Assembly (NCBI GenBank): GCA_021324395.1
Contig: JAJPJG010000007.1
Location: 1-64,000 of the forward strand
Direction: 5' to 3'
Length of the DNA stretch: 64,000 nt
From: Spartobacteria bacterium
GTDB taxonomy: Bacteria > Verrucomicrobiota > Verrucomicrobiia > Chthoniobacterales > Chthoniobacteraceae
How positions within the stretch are numbered: the stretch's first letter is position 1; each line of letters starts with the position of its first letter. The notes under the pieces were generated by a model. The model had not been told where the DNA came from. It did no database searches and saw only the letters and a program-made list of their open reading frames with translations. Below are positions 29,886-38,342 of the stretch, one piece after another. Made by a program: the position numbers and the translations under genes.

Positions 29886-29951
29886 TGCGGAAGATGTTTT
29901 TTGTTGATATAACTTTCCCGTGTTGTCCCCAACAACAAGCCATCTTCCGCA
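29886..29951. promoter_or_regulatory. Nested inverted repeats in the GH43/GntR divergent region
   Basis: The outer arms TGCGGAAGATG (29886-29896) and CATCTTCCGCA (29941-29951) are a perfect 11-bp inverted repeat 44 bp apart. Inside them TGTTGT-cccca-ACAACA (29921-29937) is a second, perfect 6-bp inverted repeat, with another TTGTTG at 29901-29906. The region spans the proposed GTG start of the regulator and ends 90 bp upstream of the GH43 start. It looks like an autoregulatory operator, possibly with looping between the outer arms. Confidence 0.5.
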
Positions 29952-31008
29952 GCGCTTATCACTAAGCGACCAGACCATGGAAATCCTCCGCAGCGGAATC
30001 GCGGCCGGACGTTGGAAAACACAAATGCCGAGCGAAGCCGAGCTTTGCCGCGAACTGCACGTGAGCCGGGTAACTTTGCGCCGCGCCATCGAGCAGCTCG
30101 TGCACACCAACTGGATCACGCCGGGAGGTCGTGGACGCCATCATCGCATTCGTAAAAAGACGCAAAAGTCGCGTAGCGCACAAGGCACCATCATACGAGC
30201 GCTCAGTCCCTATTCCCTTTCCGACATGGGTTCCGTTCACCACGTAATGATCGACACGATGATCGAGCTGCTCGGCTCGTCCAATTACCGCTTTGAGTAT
30301 GAGCACCGCCCGGCAATGTATGCGCGTCATTCGCCGGATGAACTCAAGCGCATGTGTTCATTGCCGGATACCGCTGCGTGGATACTCTACTATTCCACTC
30401 CGGCGATGCAGCGATGGTTCGCCGGCAATGAATTTCCATGTATGGTCATCGGCCGGCCTCATGAGGATTCGGAGTTACCCTGCATCTTTCCCGATCTCGC
30501 AGCGGCTGGCCGGCATGCTGCGGGGCTATTCTATCAGCGCGGACATCGGGAAATGGTATATCTCATTGCCGAATTCACGAGTATCAACGATCGGCTGACA
30601 TCGAAGGAATTTGTGCAGGAGGCACAAAGGTTGGGCGCTAACGCGCAGATTCTCACTCACGATAGAGATCCTTTGGCACTTACCAGGAAATTAGAGACGC
30701 TGCTTGCATCGCGACCTAGGCCGACTGCTTTCTTTTCGACCTGCCCGGAACATTGTCTTACTACTCTTTGCTATCTTTTGAGCTCAAAGCTGCGAGTTCC
30801 AGCCGATGCGTCGGTCATTTCGGGATGGGAGGATGAGTTCCTGCACTATGCGCACCCACAGTTCGCCTACTATCGGGTGGATGGCGCAAAGTTCGGTAAT
30901 CGAGCAGCAATGCTCTTGCTGGATGTCATTCAGCATGGCGCGACGAGGCGGGCCATGCCGATCCTGCCGGAATTTATGCCGGGTGGAACACTTGGGCGGG
31001 TGGAATAA
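29920..31008 (+). CDS. GntR-type regulator with LacI-like sensor domain
   Basis: 362 aa. The N-terminal winged helix is GntR-like (GRWKTQMPSEAELCREL then VSRVTLRRAIEQL, about residues 30-65). The rest resembles a periplasmic-binding-protein sensor as in LacI/AraR-type regulators (HAAGLFYQRGHREMVYL; VPADASVISGWEDEF). AraR of Bacillus has the same architecture and senses arabinose, which would suit the divergent GH43 gene. The start is uncertain: GTG 29920 keeps the whole first helix but lies inside an inverted repeat, while ATG 29977 would cut the helix short. The tail runs up to the 21-bp repeat array. Confidence 0.8.
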   Translation: MLSPTTSHLPQRLSLSDQTMEILRSGIAAGRWKTQMPSEAELCRELHVSRVTLRRAIEQLVHTNWITPGGRGRHHRIRKKTQKSRSAQGTIIRALSPYSLSDMGSVHHVMIDTMIELLGSSNYRFEYEHRPAMYARHSPDELKRMCSLPDTAAWILYYSTPAMQRWFAGNEFPCMVIGRPHEDSELPCIFPDLAAAGRHAAGLFYQRGHREMVYLIAEFTSINDRLTSKEFVQEAQRLGANAQILTHDRDPLALTRKLETLLASRPRPTAFFSTCPEHCLTTLCYLLSSKLRVPADASVISGWEDEFLHYAHPQFAYYRVDGAKFGNRAAMLLLDVIQHGATRRAMPILPEFMPGGTLGRVE

Positions 31009-31047
31009 GCCGCAGACGGCATCGCCTGTCCAACGACCGAAGTCATC

Positions 31048-31320
31048 TTTCCACGAGTTGAGATGACCTTTCCACGGATTCAAGCGATTTTTCCAGAAGT
31101 TGAAGTGGTCTTTCCACAAGTTGAAGTCATGTTTCCACGAGTTGAAGCGACGTTTCCACAAGTTGAAGTCACGTTTCCACGGGTTGAAATGGTCTTTCCA
31201 CAAGCTGAAGTCACGTTTCCACGAGTTGAAATGGTCTTTCCACAAGCTGAAGTCACGTTTCCACGACTTAAAGTCATGTTTCCAGGACTTCAGATCACCT
31301 TTCCACGAGTTAAGATGGCT
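31048..31320. repeat. Array of thirteen 21-bp tandem repeats
   Basis: Thirteen units of exactly 21 bp follow one another without a single insertion or deletion (13 x 21 = 273 bp). The consensus is TTTCCACRAGTTGAAGTCACG; TTTCCA is invariant in all thirteen. A degenerate unit precedes at 31027-31047. Units 6-10 alternate two variants, giving a 42-bp higher-order period. Each unit has a near-palindrome TTCCAC-NN-GTTGAA. Four of six frames are open: heptads such as FHELKSR and FPRVEVT on the plus strand, and RDFNSWK on the minus strand. It lies between the convergent 3' ends of the GntR regulator and the halogenase. There are no spacers, so it is not a CRISPR. Confidence 0.95.
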
Positions 31321-31396
31321 CTTTTTAGCCACAAAATGTCGGGAAACGATACACCGCCAACCTTCCAGGTGGCGTTTTTTAGTCAGCGACACGCAG

Positions 31397-31460
31397 AGCC
31401 ACGAACTAACGCCGAACTTCCTACAGAGTCCGGGTCCAAACCGTGTTCATCCGTGGCTAA
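31397..31460. repeat. Dispersed motif, inverted pair (copy 2)
   Basis: AGCCACGAACTAAC at 31397-31410 and GTTCATCCGTGGCT at 31445-31458 face each other. AGCCACG/CGTGGCT are perfect 7-bp arms, and 11 of 14 positions match over the longer stretch. The same AGCCAC...GAAC core occurs at 5688 and, looser, at 56551. The pair lies 3' of the halogenase gene and could act as a weak terminator or be a small mobile-element remnant. Confidence 0.5.
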
Positions 31461-31475
31461 TTCCCCCCATGCGAG

Positions 31476-32969
31476 CTATCGCGCAGAATCCCCGAACCAT
31501 TGCCACTCGGGATGACGGACGTAAGCCAATGCTTCCTTGATATCGAGTCCTGCGCGGGCTTGTGCGGCGAGCTCACTGCGGCGGCGTTTCCACACCTCCC
31601 ACTCGGCTGGAGTAGGATGATACTTCGCTTTGTAAGGAACACGGTTGCCGACCAGCATGACGAGGAAACCTTCAATGCCGAAATTGCTTCCGGTGCTCGG
31701 GATCAAGTGCCGCGCGAATCCCGTCGGGCCATTCTCTTTGTAGAATTCGAGCAAAGGCTCAATGCTCGACACATCAGTATCTTCACGGCAGTGACGCCAG
31801 AACGGAGTATCCAATCGCGTATTCGCCCGGTAATGCACAGCCAGAAAGTCGCGTATCTCGTCCCACATCATCGCGACCATCTCATTGTATAGTTTGCGCA
31901 TCGTAGGTGTCGGAGAAAGCCCGCTGTGCAAAAGAAAATCGACGAGCGTCTGGCTTTGCGAGCAGACCACCATCAAGGCAGTCGCTTCCAAAGGTTCGAC
32001 AAAGCCGCCGGAGTTACCGATCGCCACGACATTATCCACCCATGAATGCCGGTATCTGCCGGAGCGAAACTTGACTACTCGCGTGGATGGCACCTTCGGA
32101 TTTTTTCGGCGAAACTCCGCTTCCGCCTCATCATCGGAGATCGCTTGCGACGCGTAAACGTAGCCACGATTGACAAAGTGTTCGTGCTCGATCTGCCACG
32201 ACCAGCCGGCATCCATCGTCTCAGCCGTGGTATAAGGCAGGATCGGCTCGTCACTGCGCGCCCATCCTCCCACCACCGCGCGATCGCAAAAGAGCGAACG
32301 ATCAAAGCTAATGAACGGCTCTTCAAACGTGCGGCCAATCAACTCGCTGCGGAAACCGCTGGAATCGACAAAAAAGTCCGCTTCGAGCTTTCGTCCATCT
32401 TCGAGAAAGACCGCACTGATCCCTTTGTCGCCACGTTCTGCGCCACTCACTTTCCCATCGATGATCTCAACGCCGACATCGCGGGCAATCGTCTCGAGCA
32501 CATCCACCAGCTTTCGATTTTCGACATGAAACCCATGCCACGGCTGGATATCCGGCGCGCTATTTGGCTGGCGCGCAAAAACCTTGTCATGCGCCATCAA
32601 AGCCGCCGGCAGATCGGCATAACCAAAGTCCTCGTCACAATAATAGCCGATAGGTCTCGCCATCTCGGCCCAGTGCGAATCGAGTTGGAGCGAAAAAGTA
32701 TAAAAGAACTTCTCACGCGGCCCCCACAAAAAGCGAATACCTATCTTCCAGGTCGGCTGCGCCGCCGCATAGAAATACCTCCGGCTAATCCCGAGATAGT
32801 CGAACATATGCTTTGGAAAATTCGGCGTAGTCCCCTCGCCTACTCCGATCACACCAATATCCGGACTCCGAACCACACGAACATTCAACTGCGGAATCTT
32901 CCGCTTAACACTAATCGCCGCTATCAGCCCCGCACTACCCGCGCCCAGGACGAGGACGTTTTGGATCAT
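31476..32969 (-). CDS. Flavin-dependent tryptophan halogenase-like protein
   Basis: 497 aa of the PrnA/tryptophan-halogenase family. The FAD motif GAGSAG (9-14) and the GEGTTP loop (44-49) are present. Lys75 sits where the catalytic lysine is expected (TWKIGIRF), with the WxWxI fingerprint at 256-260 and a glutamate-containing EPLEAT segment at 325-330. All halogenase hallmarks are therefore there, though the usual Pro after WxWxI is Glu261. Such enzymes use FADH2, halide and O2 to halogenate tryptophan or tryptophyl/indole substrates. No flavin reductase is seen in the window. The gene starts 3 bp after the stop of a secreted protein gene and is the last member of the Verru_Chthon cassette operon, an unusual context. 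Confidence 0.85.
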   Translation of the reverse strand: MIQNVLVLGAGSAGLIAAISVKRKIPQLNVRVVRSPDIGVIGVGEGTTPNFPKHMFDYLGISRRYFYAAAQPTWKIGIRFLWGPREKFFYTFSLQLDSHWAEMARPIGYYCDEDFGYADLPAALMAHDKVFARQPNSAPDIQPWHGFHVENRKLVDVLETIARDVGVEIIDGKVSGAERGDKGISAVFLEDGRKLEADFFVDSSGFRSELIGRTFEEPFISFDRSLFCDRAVVGGWARSDEPILPYTTAETMDAGWSWQIEHEHFVNRGYVYASQAISDDEAEAEFRRKNPKVPSTRVVKFRSGRYRHSWVDNVVAIGNSGGFVEPLEATALMVVCSQSQTLVDFLLHSGLSPTPTMRKLYNEMVAMMWDEIRDFLAVHYRANTRLDTPFWRHCREDTDVSSIEPLLEFYKENGPTGFARHLIPSTGSNFGIEGFLVMLVGNRVPYKAKYHPTPAEWEVWKRRRSELAAQARAGLDIKEALAYVRHPEWQWFGDSAR

Positions 32970-32972
32970 TCT

Positions 32973-33818
32973 CTACGGCCGGACCGGCTTGCGTGTGGCG
33001 GCTTGTAGCTGTTGATTACGAGCCTCCAAGACAGCCTGGATTTCCGTTGGTAGAGTTAGAGTATAAGTTGGTGCCAACGTCTCGTATTTATACGTCGTCA
33101 CCACTTTCCCGAGTTGTAATGCAATCGGCAATCTAGCTTCGAGATCGATCTCGGCTACCGCGATGACTTTCAGCTTCTCTGGATCGAGCGCTGATCGTTT
33201 CACCCCGAGAACCTTCTCGACCGCATCTTCGTCGACTTGCCCCTTGGCGTCTTTCGGAGTGGATATCTGGAACAAATCGGGACGTGAACGATACCCTTCC
33301 GGCAGGATCCTATCGCGAAAAATCATGCAGTCCCGACCCGAGATTTTGTTGATTCCCATATAATTCGAACCAGAAATCCAGCTTATGTCCTCGGACTCTT
33401 CGCCGGCGGGGCCGGCAATAGGTTGTTTCCAGCCTGTGCTTAATGTTGTCTGCACGCCGGCCTTTTTCCAAACCTCCTGTTTATTTCCATTCGAAAAAGT
33501 AGTGACGATGTGGGAGATGTCACCCACCTTTTCGCCTACAATTTGGACGTCGAATCGACTGTTGCGCTTCTCGTCGTCTTTTGTCTCGCCAGAGCCTTTT
33601 TGGCCCGGACTAGAACCAGGAGCCGCATCGGGCTCCTGACCAACGCTCTCAGCGCCTTTGCGCGTAATAGTCCAGCGAACCAGATTTGGAAAAGGCTTGA
33701 TCAACGGACCGGGTGGCAAAACAACCGGAGTTGATGCGGGTGCAGGGTGATCCTGCGCAACTAGTGTGATTGCGAGCCCCGCAGTCAAGATAACAATCAG
33801 CAGCAGCTTTTTTCTCAT
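32973..33818 (-). CDS. Secreted protein of unknown function in the cassette operon
   Basis: 281 aa with a signal peptide (KLLLIVILTAGLAITLVAQ, residues 4-22). A Pro-rich stretch (APASTPVVLPPGP) follows, then a low-complexity Gly/Glu/Asp/Lys segment (PGSSPGQKGSGETKDDEK). The rest is a beta-rich C-terminal domain with no recognised motif and a Gln/Arg tail. It begins one base after the stop of cassette protein A and ends 3 bp before the halogenase, so it is clearly co-transcribed with both. An extracytoplasmic partner of the pilin-like proteins is plausible but not shown. Confidence 0.75.
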   Translation of the reverse strand: MRKKLLLIVILTAGLAITLVAQDHPAPASTPVVLPPGPLIKPFPNLVRWTITRKGAESVGQEPDAAPGSSPGQKGSGETKDDEKRNSRFDVQIVGEKVGDISHIVTTFSNGNKQEVWKKAGVQTTLSTGWKQPIAGPAGEESEDISWISGSNYMGINKISGRDCMIFRDRILPEGYRSRPDLFQISTPKDAKGQVDEDAVEKVLGVKRSALDPEKLKVIAVAEIDLEARLPIALQLGKVVTTYKYETLAPTYTLTLPTEIQAVLEARNQQLQAATRKPVRP

Positions 33819-33819
33819 T

Positions 33820-36800
33820 TTATTCTCTTACAACTTCTATTTGCTTATCCACAATGTCGCCGGTGTATCGATCGATGGCGACATGCACCCAATAGCGCTG
33901 TTCGCCTTCAACCATGAATTTATCCGGCGTTGTCGCCGTTTGCGGATATCGTCCGCTTTGTGCAACAACATCGATCATTAGGTTCCAAATGCGGGTCTGG
34001 CCTGCATTGGCCAAAGCCCGGATAGGAGCGGCGCGCCGGCGACTGATCGCTTTGTCTAAATCAACCACCCAGCTAGCGTTGGGATCATCAGTAGAATCAG
34101 TAATCGGTGTTTTGTTCGTCCATGAGGTGAAATAGATCGGGTTTATCAGGTCACTGCTATATCCATCATAAGAAGCAGGGCCATAGGGCCCCGGGGTAGA
34201 AGCGGCCCCGGGGTTGTTTAGTCCCACGGTTTTCCCGGAAACCCATTTACCAACCAATTCACTGATGTTTTGCAGAGGCCGGGCTCCCGTTCCAGTCACA
34301 ACGACTCCGGCCGGGACGATGCCGCTTGTTCTTGCAACTAGCCTTTGAGCCAAGATGTCGGCTAATGTGCCGCTCGCTAGAGCTTCACTAGGAGTTGAAG
34401 CGCCGCTTAGCTTCCACTCGTTTTTGTAAGCACCATTGAGAATTGCTTTCAACACGGGGACTTGACGGGTATTCAGATTCACCCGACCGGCTATGAGTGA
34501 GTGACTATCGTCGGAATCATTCACACAAAACACATCCAGTAAAGCGGTGTCACCGCTTTCCGGCATATCCAAATTCAGATTCTTCCATGGCGTGCCGGAA
34601 AAGGTATAGCCCAGTTCAGCCACAGAGCGGAATGGACGGTTAAGGATGATTGGCCGGGCTTCGGCCTGTAGCAAATTCGCCGATGCTCCAGAAGAAGGAG
34701 GATAGTTAAGGAGAACATCTGCCTTGTGCAGCTTGTTGTCCGCGCCGACTTGATGTGCGACCCGCATAGGCAAACCCGTAAGAGCAGCGAAAGAGGATTT
34801 GCCACCGGCAGTGTTGCCATATGCACCTTGCCAAGCGTTACCGGGGCCGGCAGGGCCAATAAATTCGAACCTTGCATCAGTCCAGCCACCCATTCCACGA
34901 CGGACTACGCCATCCGGATCCGCATAATACTGCGTTTGAGTGTAGTTAAGGCCTGATTGCCGGCCAGCATACCATTGGACATCACCGACGATTTGATCGT
35001 TATACAAGGGGGCACCGTCATTCTCGGCAAATAGTCCGGGATAACAGGCTAGCTCGGATTTATCCCACGTCCAGATGCCTCCATTTTCGCTGTGGTTTCC
35101 AGGGTAAAACCCCATGCTTCGGGGAAAGTTAAATGGGTTTAATCCATGCCAGGCTTGATTGTCATCAATCGCCTGCACGGGCGCCCCATTGCCCCAGCCA
35201 TTACGCCTGGAACCCATAATGCCTTCGGACCTGCTGAGCCAGGCGGCGTCGACCGGAGCGACAGGTCTTCCAGCGGCAGCGTTATTGGACATATTAATTG
35301 CGAGATGATCTTTAGAGAATGGAGGAAAACTCCAGGTCAGCTGACCATTAGGATCGCCGTCCCCTTTTTCAGGACTCCCGTATTGAAAACCGAAGCGACT
35401 GGTTCGTGGGTCCAACACGAAATATTCCCGGTCACCGTCGCGACGTGGCTGAAGCAATCCGGCCCAAGGAGCGTGCATGGGGCGCGCAATTCTGCCCCAC
35501 CCCGCTCCTTTGTGCCCGACCGTTACCTGCTTCTTATCGTAGGTCACAAGGTTTCCAAAAGCATCCGTGCATTGAAGGTTAAAAGTGAACAACACTCCGG
35601 GATCATTAGGTGTTGTTGTGCCCCCAGTGTTATCCCCAAGAACGACGACGTTTGCCCGATACACCGTGGTGGCGGTGCCGGAGGTCGCGGCTTTGGACCA
35701 GATCAGAGGAACCGATCCCAGATACATTCCGATATAGGATTGTCCAACAATCGGTGGGCCTGAATCAGGGTTAGCAGTGCCGGTCGTAAATGGCGGGCCA
35801 TCTCCAATCTTTGCGACAAGAGCAGTGGATAGTCCTGGCGCACTCAGGTTACAATATGTGGGTTTGTTTGGGATATAGAGCACCGTTGGTTCGCGGAAGA
35901 GTTGCACCCCATTCTGGCCAGAGGGGATATTAAAGATCATTTTTGAATTGCTCTCGTTAATGAGGCGCGGAACACCACTCCAGTTTTGAAAGCCTGGGGA
36001 GCTATTCTTATTTCCTCCATTGAAATCAGAGGTATTCCCAAAGTAGTTGGCTGCTTCCACGACAGCAGGAATGTCTGAAGTGGCATATATTTCGAAGCTA
36101 TTCGGCCCGATCGTTCCCTGTGTCTGATCAATTTGCGTCTGCGTGGCATTATCGCCGCACCAGTCGTGCGGATTCCAAATTTCCGGAATGAGGATGGTAT
36201 CTCCCTGTCCGGTATTAGTAATGATTTGGGGGTTCGTCAGTGTATCCCCTGTGCCGTAATAAACGGCGTTGGTTCCGTCCGGCTTTGGATCGCTTACAAC
36301 CTGTGGAGCTCTTGTTTTCACCACTGCGGGATGAACCCGGTAGAGATAAGGAAGATTTTCGATGCCAGAAAAGGCCGTTTGATTGCTGCCATCGTCAAAT
36401 AGGATGCGCGTCGGATAGTTATCCGAATCAAACTGATCAATGATGTTTGCGCCTATCTGGATGATCGCGTAGTCCACGCTGTAGTCGAACAAGTATTGAT
36501 TAGATAAATTCGGTATGTTCGGGCCGCTTTTTGGCACGGAACTGCCAACCTTTGCAATTGAGCCGGCTTTGATTGTCGCCTTCAAAAGCTCGAAGAAGTC
36601 CGCTTCGCGCCCCGCACGAACGACATCATTTGAATCCGCAGGGGAATTCAGCCGCAATATCGCGCCATTTGACCCATTGCGACCATGAACATATTTCCAA
36701 AAATTGCCCGGCACCTTCTCGCCGCTCGGGAGCGTTGTTGTGGCCGTAGTCCATTGCAAGCCGAAATACTTCAAAATATTTGCGTCCGTCCCTTGCTGCA

Positions 36801-38340
36801 GCCACTCGGTGGTAAAGCCAGCATTCTTTAGTGCAGTAATATCGGCATCAGTGCTACTCGCGCGAGGCGCACTAGGTCCCTTGCAGGTAAGCCATGCCAA
36901 CCGGCTTAGTGCAAAACGCTTTATTACCAATGGTTCACCGGTAATCGCCGTAGAACCATCATTCCGCGCGAATGCTGTCTTCGCCCTCGCCATGAGAAAA
37001 GCGGGATTGATTTGGTCATCCAATCCAGACGCGTTATTTCCTCCCTGATCGGCAGCTAGAATTTTTGGCGCACTGGCATTATAGCCCGGAGAATTGCTGT
37101 TAGTCGACTGCACCGGGACGTAAGAAGGCTGGTTGAGCTCGCGGCTGAAGGTGCCCATGTATTGCAGCGCATTTTGTAGGTTTGCACGATCGCTCGAATT
37201 TGAAATCATGTATTGCAAGAGGGTTTGCATCAATTCCTGCCGTGTTACAAATTGATGATCCGTGGCGCGGGCGCTTCCCGGTCCAAGCGGAACATTTGCG
37301 GCCTTTATGAAGCCATTATTGTATGACCGCACAAACCGGTAGTAATTGGCCGCATTCTGATTTGACCATGAGAGATTCGGGAAAATTCCGCCGAGCATTG
37401 ATAAGTTTCCGGTCGTGCTATCGTATGCGGCGGCCCCGTAATTGCGGAACCCTACAAGGTTATCGATGATTTTGTCCTGCGTCGCCGCCCCTGGAGTAGG
37501 AACGCCCTGGTAACTCACGCCAATGCCGGGCAACTGTTTCAAATCCGCAAAAGAGAGAGTGTCCTTGTAGTAAGGAGTCGTTTGTATGCTGGGATAGCCG
37601 GCTGCCGTCATGTCAAGCAGCCCGCCTTCATCGTAGATGGCATACGCGTAGCGGCCTACGACGGGATTGGAGCCGGATATGTTTAATGTATTACTGAAGG
37701 TAGTTGCCGGGCTGGACGGATTCTCGTTTTTTCTAACTAATACCCAATCCGGCGGCGTAAACGCACCGGAGCCGGTCGTGACGGGTGTAAAGTCAGTGTC
37801 TTGAGCGGGATTTTTCTTTGGTAAAAGGAAATGCGCGTTCCATCGGGCGGGAGAGATGTAGTGGCTATTGAGAGCGGGAGTGGTGGAGGAAACGTTGATC
37901 GCTCGCGAAGGAGGAGTATTGCTGCCGCCGCTATAGAATGGTGCGTTAAAGGCGCTGCGCTTAATGAGGTTTGTGGGGTAAGTAGACCCCGCCGTCGTTC
38001 CCGATAGGGACGGGACCATATTGATCGCATTCTTCGGCACATAGAGCGTCGTAGTCACCGCTCCTGTGGTAATAGAATAGGCGCGGGAGTTATTCGAATC
38101 GGCGATCTCCTGTCTCAAGTCGCCAAGGATGGTATCCACCGCTCCTTGCATCATCGTATCCGCCTTGACCTGGTTTACGCTGCCATTGGAAATCTGCCGT
38201 TCGTAAACGGAACGGGTGAAAAACGCCACCACCAGGCCGGTTAACAGAACTACAAAGGCGAGAACGATGATCAGCGCGGCTCCGGAAGAGTCATGGCAAC
38301 GCCTTTGCAGCTGATTTCTTTGGGGAACTCGTAAGCACAT
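33820..38340 (-). CDS. Verru_Chthon cassette protein A
   Basis: A 1506-aa protein with a PilX/GspK-like start: after a basic leader comes one hydrophobic helix (GAALIIVLAFVVLLTGLVVAFF, about 20-41) and an amphipathic helix. The rest is a huge, mostly beta, Asn/Gly/Pro-rich extracellular domain. Its size and neighbours match the family named Verru_Chthon cassette protein A, described from Verrucomicrobium and Chthoniobacter; family function is unknown. It may be the large minor pseudopilin at a filament tip or a surface protein delivered by type II/IV-like machinery. It starts 2 bp after protein C. No secretion ATPase or prepilin peptidase gene lies in the window. Confidence 0.85.
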   Translation of the reverse strand: MCLRVPQRNQLQRRCHDSSGAALIIVLAFVVLLTGLVVAFFTRSVYERQISNGSVNQVKADTMMQGAVDTILGDLRQEIADSNNSRAYSITTGAVTTTLYVPKNAINMVPSLSGTTAGSTYPTNLIKRSAFNAPFYSGGSNTPPSRAINVSSTTPALNSHYISPARWNAHFLLPKKNPAQDTDFTPVTTGSGAFTPPDWVLVRKNENPSSPATTFSNTLNISGSNPVVGRYAYAIYDEGGLLDMTAAGYPSIQTTPYYKDTLSFADLKQLPGIGVSYQGVPTPGAATQDKIIDNLVGFRNYGAAAYDSTTGNLSMLGGIFPNLSWSNQNAANYYRFVRSYNNGFIKAANVPLGPGSARATDHQFVTRQELMQTLLQYMISNSSDRANLQNALQYMGTFSRELNQPSYVPVQSTNSNSPGYNASAPKILAADQGGNNASGLDDQINPAFLMARAKTAFARNDGSTAITGEPLVIKRFALSRLAWLTCKGPSAPRASSTDADITALKNAGFTTEWLQQGTDANILKYFGLQWTTATTTLPSGEKVPGNFWKYVHGRNGSNGAILRLNSPADSNDVVRAGREADFFELLKATIKAGSIAKVGSSVPKSGPNIPNLSNQYLFDYSVDYAIIQIGANIIDQFDSDNYPTRILFDDGSNQTAFSGIENLPYLYRVHPAVVKTRAPQVVSDPKPDGTNAVYYGTGDTLTNPQIITNTGQGDTILIPEIWNPHDWCGDNATQTQIDQTQGTIGPNSFEIYATSDIPAVVEAANYFGNTSDFNGGNKNSSPGFQNWSGVPRLINESNSKMIFNIPSGQNGVQLFREPTVLYIPNKPTYCNLSAPGLSTALVAKIGDGPPFTTGTANPDSGPPIVGQSYIGMYLGSVPLIWSKAATSGTATTVYRANVVVLGDNTGGTTTPNDPGVLFTFNLQCTDAFGNLVTYDKKQVTVGHKGAGWGRIARPMHAPWAGLLQPRRDGDREYFVLDPRTSRFGFQYGSPEKGDGDPNGQLTWSFPPFSKDHLAINMSNNAAAGRPVAPVDAAWLSRSEGIMGSRRNGWGNGAPVQAIDDNQAWHGLNPFNFPRSMGFYPGNHSENGGIWTWDKSELACYPGLFAENDGAPLYNDQIVGDVQWYAGRQSGLNYTQTQYYADPDGVVRRGMGGWTDARFEFIGPAGPGNAWQGAYGNTAGGKSSFAALTGLPMRVAHQVGADNKLHKADVLLNYPPSSGASANLLQAEARPIILNRPFRSVAELGYTFSGTPWKNLNLDMPESGDTALLDVFCVNDSDDSHSLIAGRVNLNTRQVPVLKAILNGAYKNEWKLSGASTPSEALASGTLADILAQRLVARTSGIVPAGVVVTGTGARPLQNISELVGKWVSGKTVGLNNPGAASTPGPYGPASYDGYSSDLINPIYFTSWTNKTPITDSTDDPNASWVVDLDKAISRRRAAPIRALANAGQTRIWNLMIDVVAQSGRYPQTATTPDKFMVEGEQRYWVHVAIDRYTGDIVDKQIEVVRE

Positions 38341-38342
38341 AC

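Noticed and set aside
31027-31320. CRISPR array
   Set aside because: Units are contiguous 21-bp tandem repeats with no unique spacers, and there are no cas genes in the window.
31048-31320. Plasmid iterons or chromosomal origin
   Set aside because: Some units resemble DnaA boxes, but no rep, dnaA, dnaN or AT-rich unwinding region lies nearby; kept only as an alternative reading.
32046-33008. Plus-strand 320-codon ORF opposite the halogenase
   Set aside because: Shadow of the halogenase frame; no recognisable domain.
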